This document shows, in pieces, positions 58,107 to 64,000 of a stretch of DNA of 64,000 nt. This DNA comes from VRUE01 sp963697695 (GTDB lineage Bacteria > Actinomycetota > Thermoleophilia > Solirubrobacterales > 70-9), in the NCBI GenBank assembly GCA_963697695.1, contig OY969094.1, positions 2,480,001-2,544,000 on the forward strand, written 5' to 3'. Numbering within the stretch: the stretch's first letter is position 1; the number at the start of each line of letters is the position of its first letter. The translations under genes and the position numbers were made by a program. The notes beneath the pieces are model-generated. The model was not told the DNA's origin, searched no databases, and saw only the letters and a program-made list of their open reading frames with translations.

Positions 58107-59774
58107 CTAGGCGGGCGATCCCTTGAGGTACTGATGGATGAAGGCGATCGCCATGCTGCCCTCGCCGACCGCGGCGGCGACGCGCTTGACCGGGCTGAAG
58201 CGGACGTCGCCGCAGGCGAAGATTCCGGGGACGCTCGTCTCCAGCAGGTAGGGATCGCGGTCGAGAGCCCAGTGCTCGGCTCGCATGTCGGAGCCGGTGA
58301 GCACGAAGCCGCGGGGGTCGAGGGCGACCTCGGGCGGCAGCCACGATGTCTCCGCGTCCGCGCCGATGAAGATGAAGAGCCCGCCTGACTCCAGCTGGGT
58401 CGCCTCTCCCGTCGCCGAGTTGCGCACGTCGATCGCCTCCAGCGAGTCGACCCCATGTACGGCTGCCACCTCGGCTCCGAACATCACCTCGATGTTGGAG
58501 CGGGTCGCGAGCTGGTCGATCAGGTAGCGCGACATGCTCTTCTCGAGCCGGTCGCCCCGGTAGAGGATCGTCACGCTCTTTGCGTAGGCGGAGAAGAAAA
58601 GGGCGGCCTGCCCGGCCGAGTTGCCGGCGCCGACGATGTGGACGTCGAGACCATGAGTGTTCGGAGCTTCGCTGCGCGCCGCTCCGTAGGAGATGCCCTT
58701 GCCGGCGAGGCGGTCGAAGCCCTCTATCGGCAGGTGGCGCCACGTCACTCCACAGGCGAGGATGATCGTCCGCGCGCGCAGGACGTCGCCGGCGTCGAGG
58801 TGCAGCTCGCGGCTCTCGGCGTCGATTCGGGTGATCGAGCGGGTGACGAGGATCTCGGCACCGAGTCTTCGCGCCTGCCTCAGGGCACGGCTCGCCAGTT
58901 CGTCTCCCGAGACGCCGGAGGGGAAGCCGAGGTAATTCTCGATCCGGGAGGAGGTGCCGGCCTGGCCACCGGGGGCCTCCCGCTCGACCACGATCGTGCG
59001 CAGGCCCTCCGATGCTCCGTAGACGGCGGCCGCGAGCCCGGCTGGGCCGGCGCCGACGATCACGGTGTCGTACTCCGCGGCGCTCGCCTCCGTGTCGACG
59101 CCGAGCAGCTCCGCCACCCGTCGCAGCTGTGGTTTCACCACGGTCTTGCCGTTGACGATCCGGATCGCGGGCCAGTCCGCTTCGGCGGGCAGGGGTCCGC
59201 CCCACTGACCTGTCGGGTCGGGGGTCTCGGGGGTGAGCCAGTTGAAGCTGATCTGGTTGCGGTCGAGGAAGCGCCGCAGCTCGGAGCAGGAGGCATCCCA
59301 GCGGTGCCCGACCACGAGCGCGCGGGGCGGCGGCGGGTCTGCGGCGAGGGCCTCGAGGCCATGCGAGCCACCCATCCTGTGGGCCGCAAGCGTGCCGATC
59401 TCCTTGGCCACATTCGGCTCGACGGCGGCGACGGCGTGGTAATCGCGGGCGTCGATTCGCATCACGCGCGACTTCTCCGCTGCGCGAAAGCCGACCGGGA
59501 ACACCGTTCCCAGCACGATCGGCACCTCGCCGAAGACGTCTCCGGGGAGGCGCTCGCCGATCGTGCGCTCGATCCCGTCGACCGACTTGACCGCCTCGAT
59601 GCGGCCCGAGAGCACGGCGAATATCGCCCGTTCGTCGCCCTCGTGCGCCGCGTACTCGCCCGGCACGAGGCCGATATCCGCCGCTGCGCGGGAGAGCTGC
59701 TCCCGCTCGGCCTCGGAGAGGGCGGCGAAGATGGCGACCTCGCCGACTTCCTCAGTGCTCACCATGTCCAGCAA
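58107..59774 (-). CDS. Flavoprotein with cyclic-nucleotide-binding domain and TrxR-like core lacking CxxC
   Basis: A 555-residue three-part protein. Residues 12-135 form a CRP-like cyclic-nucleotide-binding domain (GEYAAHEGDERAIFAVLSGRIEAVK, GERLPGDVFGEVPIVLGTVFP). Residues 148-225 form a short glutaredoxin-like domain (HRWDASCSELRRFLDRNQISF) with only one Cys. Residues 235-555 form a thioredoxin-reductase-like core with FAD site GAGPAGLAAAVYG and NADPH site VGAGNSAGQAALFF. The CxxC pair is absent: the equivalent segment reads GISYGAARSEA. It may be a nucleotide-sensing NAD(P)H oxidase or reductase of an unknown partner. It is divergent from the RTX-repeat gene. Confidence 0.82.
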   Translation of the reverse strand: MLDMVSTEEVGEVAIFAALSEAEREQLSRAAADIGLVPGEYAAHEGDERAIFAVLSGRIEAVKSVDGIERTIGERLPGDVFGEVPIVLGTVFPVGFRAAEKSRVMRIDARDYHAVAAVEPNVAKEIGTLAAHRMGGSHGLEALAADPPPPRALVVGHRWDASCSELRRFLDRNQISFNWLTPETPDPTGQWGGPLPAEADWPAIRIVNGKTVVKPQLRRVAELLGVDTEASAAEYDTVIVGAGPAGLAAAVYGASEGLRTIVVEREAPGGQAGTSSRIENYLGFPSGVSGDELASRALRQARRLGAEILVTRSITRIDAESRELHLDAGDVLRARTIILACGVTWRHLPIEGFDRLAGKGISYGAARSEAPNTHGLDVHIVGAGNSAGQAALFFSAYAKSVTILYRGDRLEKSMSRYLIDQLATRSNIEVMFGAEVAAVHGVDSLEAIDVRNSATGEATQLESGGLFIFIGADAETSWLPPEVALDPRGFVLTGSDMRAEHWALDRDPYLLETSVPGIFACGDVRFSPVKRVAAAVGEGSMAIAFIHQYLKGSPA

Positions 59775-59856
59775 TCTTTCACAGCGGTTTGGGATGGGTC
59801 CAGATGGGTAGGACCTTGGCCTGACTTTTCACCGTCTGCCGCGTTTCAGAACCACA

Positions 59857-60699
59857 ATGCATCCAGCCCACCGCATTCGGTTTCTCGGTGTAGCGCTGGC
59901 CACCATGCTCGTCTTGTCCGCTACGGGTGCGACGACGGCCAGTGCGGCCGACTTGGCGATCGCCAAGGCCGACAGCCCCGACCCGGTCGGCCTCGGTTTG
60001 ACCCTCACCTACACGATCGGGGTGCAGAATTTCGGCCCCGAGGCCGCGACGGGCGTGACCGTCACCGACCGGCTGCCGCGGTTTGTCGACTTCGTTTCTG
60101 CCACGGCCAGCTCAGGGTCGTGCGCGCGCAAAGGGCAGAAAGTCACCTGCAGCCTCGGCACGGTCGGCTCGCCGGCCCTCGTCTACGGCTTGCCCACGGT
60201 GACCATCGTGGTCGTCCCCCGCAGGGTCGGGACGATCGAGAACACCGTCACGGTCGACGGCAAACAGAAAGACCCGGTCGCGGCGAACAACAAAGCCACG
60301 GCGACGACGACCGTGGTCGGTCCGCCGCCGACCTGCCGCGGTGTTCCCGCGACGATCCCGGCCACCGAGGGCGACGACATCCTCGTCGGCACCCCCGGCC
60401 GTGACGTGATCGCCGGCCTGGGCGGCGACGACACGATCGCTTCGCTGGGGGGCCGGGACCTGGTCTGCTCCGGCAGTGGCGACGACCACGTGGGCGCAGG
60501 CGGAGCCGCCGACCGCGTCTTCGGCGGAACCGGCCGCGACCGCCTGCTCGGCCGCGGCGGCCCGGATCTCCTGCGGGGCAACGGCGGCGGCGACCTGATC
60601 AAGGGCCACCGCGGGGCCGATCGCCTGCGCGGCGGCCGTGGCTTCGACCGCTGTCGCGGCGGCGCCGGCTTCGATTTAGTTCGCGGCTGCGAGCGCTAG
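59857..60699 (+). CDS. Secreted protein with DUF11 domain and RTX-type calcium-binding repeats
   Basis: A 280-residue exported protein. The signal FLGVALATMLVLSATGATTASA is followed by a DUF11/Ig-like domain (about 33-145; SPDPVGLGLTLTYTIGVQNFGPEAATGVTVTD). From about 170 there are hemolysin-type nonapeptide repeats (GGDDTIASLGGRD, GSGDDHVGAGGAADRVFGGTGRDRLLGRGG), which bind calcium and form a beta-roll. Cys near 92, 103, 158, 204, 267 and 278 may pair. The C-terminus is Arg-rich. The domain mix suggests a surface or matrix protein. Lys is mostly AAA, as in other exported proteins here. Confidence 0.8.
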   Translation: MHPAHRIRFLGVALATMLVLSATGATTASAADLAIAKADSPDPVGLGLTLTYTIGVQNFGPEAATGVTVTDRLPRFVDFVSATASSGSCARKGQKVTCSLGTVGSPALVYGLPTVTIVVVPRRVGTIENTVTVDGKQKDPVAANNKATATTTVVGPPPTCRGVPATIPATEGDDILVGTPGRDVIAGLGGDDTIASLGGRDLVCSGSGDDHVGAGGAADRVFGGTGRDRLLGRGGPDLLRGNGGGDLIKGHRGADRLRGGRGFDRCRGGAGFDLVRGCER

Positions 60700-60771
60700 C
60701 TCCCGACGGCAGCCCGCGGCCGGGCTCGTCGGCGGCTTACGATGGGTCAGACCACCCGAAGGAGGAACCAG

Positions 60772-61431
60772 ATGCTCAAACTTGGAGACGTCGCCCCGGA
60801 CTTCGAGGCGAACACCACAGAGGGCCCGATCAGCTTCCACGACTGGATCGGCGACTCGTGGGCGGTGCTGTTCTCGCACCCGAAGGACTTCACGCCGGTC
60901 TGCACGACGGAGCTCGGCTATATGGCCAGCATCAAGCCCGAGTTCGACCGCCGCAACGTGAAGATCATCGGCCTCTCGGTCGACCCGATCGACAAGCACT
61001 CGGACTGGGCTGCCGACATCGAGGAGACGCAGGGAACTGCCCCGAACTACCCGATCATCGGCGACGAGGACTTCGCTGTCTCCAAGCTCTACGGAATGCT
61101 GCCGGCTGACGTCTCCGGCGATGCGGGCGAGCGGACGCCGGCCGACAACCAGACCGTTCGCAACGTCTTCGTCATCGGCCCCGACAAGAAAGTCAAACTG
61201 ATCCTCATCTACCCGATGACGACCGGGCGCAACTTCGACGAGGTTCTGCGCGTGATCGACTCGCTGCAGCTGACCGCAAAGCACAAAGTGGCGACGCCGG
61301 CCCAGTGGGAGCGTGGCGACGACGTGATCATCGCCGGCTCTGTCTCCGACGACGAAGCCAAGGAGACCTATCCCGACGGTTGGGAGTCACCGCGGCCCTA
61401 CATCCGGATCGTGCCGCAGCCGGGGAGCTGA
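60772..61431 (+). CDS. 1-Cys peroxiredoxin (Prx6 type)
   Basis: A 219-residue peroxiredoxin that reduces hydrogen peroxide and organic peroxides. The peroxidatic Cys is C44 in PKDFTPVCTTELGYMA. No second Cys is present, so it works as a 1-Cys enzyme with an external thiol. The Arg of the active site is in QTVRNVFVIGPDKKVKL. The C-terminal extension DGWESPRPYIRIVPQPGS is typical of the Prx6 group. A GAAGGAGG ribosome site stands seven bases before the ATG at 60772, which is preferred over an upstream ATG. Confidence 0.92.
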   Translation: MLKLGDVAPDFEANTTEGPISFHDWIGDSWAVLFSHPKDFTPVCTTELGYMASIKPEFDRRNVKIIGLSVDPIDKHSDWAADIEETQGTAPNYPIIGDEDFAVSKLYGMLPADVSGDAGERTPADNQTVRNVFVIGPDKKVKLILIYPMTTGRNFDEVLRVIDSLQLTAKHKVATPAQWERGDDVIIAGSVSDDEAKETYPDGWESPRPYIRIVPQPGS

Positions 61432-61467
61432 GCCCGGGTAGGTCGAGGCGTCGTCGCGAGCGGGTCA

Positions 61468-62226
61468 GTGGCAAAGGCCGAAGGCGCAAAGGCAGCAGCC
61501 GTGCGCGCGATCGTTCGCGGCGCCGTGCAGGGCGTCGGGTACCGCGAAGCGGTGCTGCGGCAGGCGGGCCGGCTCGGGGTGATGGGCTGGGTGCGGAACG
61601 CTGAGGACGACAGCGTGCTCGTTCACGCCGAGGGCCCCGAGGCTGCGGTCGAGGGGCTGACGGAGTTTCTGCGCGAAGGTCCGCCGGCCGCTCGCGTCGC
61701 CGACGTCGAGCTCGAGCCGGTCAAAGTCGAAGGCCACGAGCAGTTCGCGATCCGCGGCGTCAGCGCCGGTGTCTTCGTCGTCCAGGAGCACGCCGCCACC
61801 GCCCACCACTTCGACCTTCGCCTCGAGGTCGATGGCGTGATGCGCTCGTGGGCGGTGCCGAAGGGACCGTCGATGGATCCGGCGGTGAAGCGGCTCGCCG
61901 TGCAGGTTGACGATCACGAGATCTCCTACAACGATTTCGAGGGCCCGACCGATGGCGGTGGCGTGATCGTCTGGGACCGCGGGCGCTACGAGCAGGGCGG
62001 CCGGGTCGCCTGGCCGGAGGCACTCGAGCGCGGCCACGCCGTCTTCGTCCTGCGCGGGGAGAAGCTGCAGGGCGGCTTCGCCCTGCAGCGCACCCGTCCC
62101 GGCGACAAGCCCCAGTGGCTGCTGATCAAGCGCAAGGACGAGCAGGCGCTCCCAGGCTCCGACGTGGTTGCCGAGTATCCCGAGTCGGTGCTCAGCGGCA
62201 GCACGCTCGACGAGCTCCGAAAATGA
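61468..62226 (+). CDS. Acylphosphatase fused to a LigD-type 3'-phosphoesterase domain
   Basis: A 252-residue fusion. Residues 12-95 form an acylphosphatase with the catalytic R26 (GVGYREAVLRQAGRLGVMGWVRN) and N44 in place. Residues 100-225 match the LigD phosphoesterase (PE) domain: FVVQEHAATAHHFDLRLEVDG gives H108, H114 and D116, and the SWAVPKGPSMDPAVKRLAVQVDDHEISYNDFEG block is well conserved. The loop normally rich in Gly and Tyr before VIVWDRG is shorter. PE domains trim 3' ends during bacterial end joining. No LigD ligase, polymerase or Ku gene is in the window. The role of the fusion is unknown. Confidence 0.82.
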   Translation: MAKAEGAKAAAVRAIVRGAVQGVGYREAVLRQAGRLGVMGWVRNAEDDSVLVHAEGPEAAVEGLTEFLREGPPAARVADVELEPVKVEGHEQFAIRGVSAGVFVVQEHAATAHHFDLRLEVDGVMRSWAVPKGPSMDPAVKRLAVQVDDHEISYNDFEGPTDGGGVIVWDRGRYEQGGRVAWPEALERGHAVFVLRGEKLQGGFALQRTRPGDKPQWLLIKRKDEQALPGSDVVAEYPESVLSGSTLDELRK

Positions 62227-62229
62227 CGG

Positions 62230-63462
62230 CTATCTACTGAAGAGCTTCGGGCTGCAGGCTTGGATCGGGTGTAGATATGTGAGCCAGCACCTGAAGTTGA
62301 AGCGGCGGATCTTGTAGCGAAAGTTGTAGGGGAGGCCTTCGCGCGGGAGGGTCGAGAAGATCGAGATCCCGCCACGGTAATAGTGGGCCCCCTTCAGCCA
62401 TTCGACCTGGCACTTGACCTTCTCGCGGTCGATCCGCGTGCATCCGATTTCGTGGAATCGTCCCTTCGAGAAACGCTTGCCGAGGTCGGCTTCAAGGCCG
62501 AGCCATGCGATGAGTTCGGCGTCCTGCCGTGTGACCGGTGGCAGCTCGACTTGCGGGATCACCACTGCCGGAGCTACTGCTCCGAATTCGATCGCGGCCT
62601 TCCATGTTTCGACCCACGGCAACACTCGATCGACCCGCGCGAGAATCTGGGGGACTGCCGGAGAGCAGTCGGGTGAGCCCTTGAGACTGACGATTCCGAT
62701 CTGGACGGGGGTGCCATCAGCTCGGCGGGCGATGCCTGGTCCGCCGCTGTCGCCATCGCAGAGGCTGGCCCCCGATCCCGACTGGGACTTGACGCAGATC
62801 TGGCTACTGGGGACGAGGGGCGGGAGCACTCCTCGCAGCCTGCGCTGACAGTTGGCGGTGCTCTGAACGACAGACCGCGCATCGCGAAGACTGTTCGGCA
62901 CTCGTGGTGGCTCGGCGCTGATCAAGCCCCATCCCGCGACCTCAATCGGCGTTCCCTGCGCGAGAAGCGCTTCATCTGAGGGAGTTGCGAGTGCGAGTGG
63001 GGGAGCGGAAACCGGGCTGACAAGCACGAGGAGCGCGGCGTCGTTGAGAACGCGCGAAGGCACGTATTCGGGGAAGACGAGTACCTGCGAGACCTGAGAG
63101 ATCCGCTCCGGGGTGGCTTCCCTCCGTTTGCTCACGCTGGTGAAGACCGAGAAGTTCGATGCAGTGCCGACCCTGCCGGTGCCGGTCAGCGCACAGTGCG
63201 CTGCGGTCAGGATCAGCCGCGGCGATACGACCGTTCCGCCACAGCTGAATTCTTCGACGTCTCCCCGGTACCGGATGTCGGCGAGCCATGGATAAGAGGC
63301 GATCGAGGTGGGCGTGCCTCCGACGATTGACGCCTCCGCGCCGCTGCGCCGATCGCTTGGAGAGGCGTGCGCAGGGCTTGCTCCAGGGACGGCCAGGAGG
63401 AGCGCCAGGGTGGCAAGGGCGAGGACTGCGGTGGCCGTTCGGAGGCGATGTGACCTTTCCAT
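62230..63462 (-). CDS. Secreted trypsin-like serine protease
   Basis: A 410-residue exported S1-family protease. The signal (TATAVLALATLALLLAVPG) is followed by a short propeptide and the activation site EASIVGGTPTS. The catalytic triad is H89 (LTAAHC), D141 (NDAALL) and S239 (CDGDSGGP). The S1 pocket and disulfide Cys residues are as in trypsins. The last 110 residues (after LPWVETWKAAI) form an additional domain with Cys residues and a basic end (NFRYKIRRFNFRCWLTY) that could bind the cell wall. I start it at the ATG giving MERSHRLR; an upstream ATG is also in frame. Confidence 0.88.
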   Translation of the reverse strand: MERSHRLRTATAVLALATLALLLAVPGASPAHASPSDRRSGAEASIVGGTPTSIASYPWLADIRYRGDVEEFSCGGTVVSPRLILTAAHCALTGTGRVGTASNFSVFTSVSKRREATPERISQVSQVLVFPEYVPSRVLNDAALLVLVSPVSAPPLALATPSDEALLAQGTPIEVAGWGLISAEPPRVPNSLRDARSVVQSTANCQRRLRGVLPPLVPSSQICVKSQSGSGASLCDGDSGGPGIARRADGTPVQIGIVSLKGSPDCSPAVPQILARVDRVLPWVETWKAAIEFGAVAPAVVIPQVELPPVTRQDAELIAWLGLEADLGKRFSKGRFHEIGCTRIDREKVKCQVEWLKGAHYYRGGISIFSTLPREGLPYNFRYKIRRFNFRCWLTYLHPIQACSPKLFSR

Positions 63463-63597
63463 GCGCGCCTGAGTATCACGATTTTGCTGATGCAAAGTGG
63501 CTTCCCCCCGCAATTGCGCGTTTTCGAAGGCTCCAGTTGGGGAAAGGGATAACGAGCCCCCGTGAGGAGGAGCGCCCGGCGTCCAAGGAGGAATCTC

Positions 63598-64000
63598 GTG
63601 AAGCGATCAAGCCTCGTACTGGCGGCCACCATGACCGCGCTGGTCCTAGCTTTTGGTCTGATGGCTTGTGGAGATGACGACGATGAAGCTGGGGGAGGGG
63701 GCGGTGGCGGCCAGCTCGACTTGACGATCGGCAACCTGGTTCCACTCACCGGTGACCTCGCTCCCTATGGGCCGGCTGGCCAGAAGGCCGGTGAACTCGC
63801 GGGCCAGCAGATCGATGCTGCGATCAAAGAGACGGGCGTCGACCAGGCGGTTCAGGTCGTCGCCGAGGACGGCGCCTCGGACGATCAGGGCGGTGCGCAG
63901 GCGGCCCGCAAGCTGATTGCCGACGGGGCGACCTGCATCTCCGGCGACTACGCCTCCACGGCAACGGTTGCGGTTGCGCGCTCGGTGACCGTTCCCGGAG
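63598..64000 (+). CDS. Branched-chain amino acid-type ABC substrate-binding lipoprotein (3' end outside window)
   Basis: The first 134 residues of a periplasmic-binding-protein type 1 lipoprotein. The lipobox is GLMAC (Cys24), followed by an acidic, Gly-rich linker (GDDDDEAGGGGG). The mature fold begins LTIGNLVPLTGDLAPYGPAGQKAGELAGQQID, then VQVVAEDGASDDQGGAQAARKLIADG, as in LivJ/LivK-like proteins. It would bind a branched-chain amino acid, urea, amide or a similar solute for an ABC importer. It starts with GTG after a clear AAGGAGG site. The rest of the gene and any transporter genes are past the window end. Confidence 0.88.
   Translation, partial: MKRSSLVLAATMTALVLAFGLMACGDDDDEAGGGGGGGQLDLTIGNLVPLTGDLAPYGPAGQKAGELAGQQIDAAIKETGVDQAVQVVAEDGASDDQGGAQAARKLIADGATCISGDYASTATVAVARSVTVPG

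Overview
The window is a high-GC bacterial chromosome segment, compact and mostly housekeeping plus accessory genes. There is no rRNA, phage, transposase or CRISPR array. The A2-type aa3 oxidase with its actinobacterial-style assembly genes, a PduO-type cobalamin adenosyltransferase, a leaderless VapBC pair, many GTG starts and several families of small secreted proteins suggest a deep-branching actinobacterium, most likely class Thermoleophilia (Solirubrobacterales-like). That placement is inference from gene content; no marker gene such as 16S rRNA is present.

Layout. 1-1.1 kb: end of a secreted protein, two tiny coupled membrane proteins and a zinc-ribbon protein. 1.2-7.0 kb: a forward operon of a GT4 glycosyltransferase, cytochrome oxidase subunits II, I and III, and a tandem UspA-like protein between I and III. 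7.0-9.3 kb: an EEP-family nuclease/phosphatase, a second UspA-like membrane protein and a coiled-coil membrane protein. 9.3-15.3 kb: a reverse-strand respiratory block with heme A synthase, a di-heme cytochrome c lipoprotein, heme O synthase, two tiny membrane proteins and a second pair of oxidase subunits I and II. This second pair has lost nearly all heme, CuB and CuA ligands, and it is the most unusual item in the window. 15.3-20.2 kb: PAP2-type and flippase-like membrane proteins, a stand-alone peptide-sized gene with its own terminator, an ArsR-like regulator, thioredoxin reductase, GreA and a UBP zinc finger. 20.2-28.6 kb: a reverse operon for fatty acyl-CoA oxidation (acyl-CoA dehydrogenase, enoyl-CoA hydratase, hydroxyacyl-CoA dehydrogenase) with a cupin, a class IV aminotransferase and an alkylsulfatase, followed by a thiolase.

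28.6-45.4 kb: mixed metabolism and defence against oxidation (Nudix, two SDRs, OsmC, cobalamin adenosyltransferase, DUF1015, MsrA, fatty acid hydroxylase-like). It also holds a VapBC toxin-antitoxin pair beside tRNA-Pro, tRNA-Arg and tRNA-His genes, a third UspA-like protein and several unlisted tiny membrane proteins. 45.4-49.1 kb: a membrane protein, a divergent MsrA behind a perfect 28-bp palindrome, a decayed acetyltransferase and a secreted protein of five 52-residue repeats. 49.1-58.0 kb: a secreted-protein region broken by an ABC exporter, DedA and MFS genes. It includes an AT-rich secreted gene and a three-gene surface-protein operon with SipW-like export signals, one member of which is frameshifted. 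58.1-64.0 kb: a cyclic-nucleotide-domain flavoprotein, a DUF11/RTX-repeat protein, a 1-Cys peroxiredoxin, an acylphosphatase-LigD phosphoesterase fusion, a secreted trypsin-like protease and the start of a branched-chain amino acid-type binding protein.

Together the genes describe an aerobic organism with an aa3 oxidase built with heme A (CtaA, CtaB), repeated redox-repair functions (two MsrA, OsmC, peroxiredoxin, TrxB), fatty acid or alkyl sulfate oxidation, and a heavily decorated cell surface.
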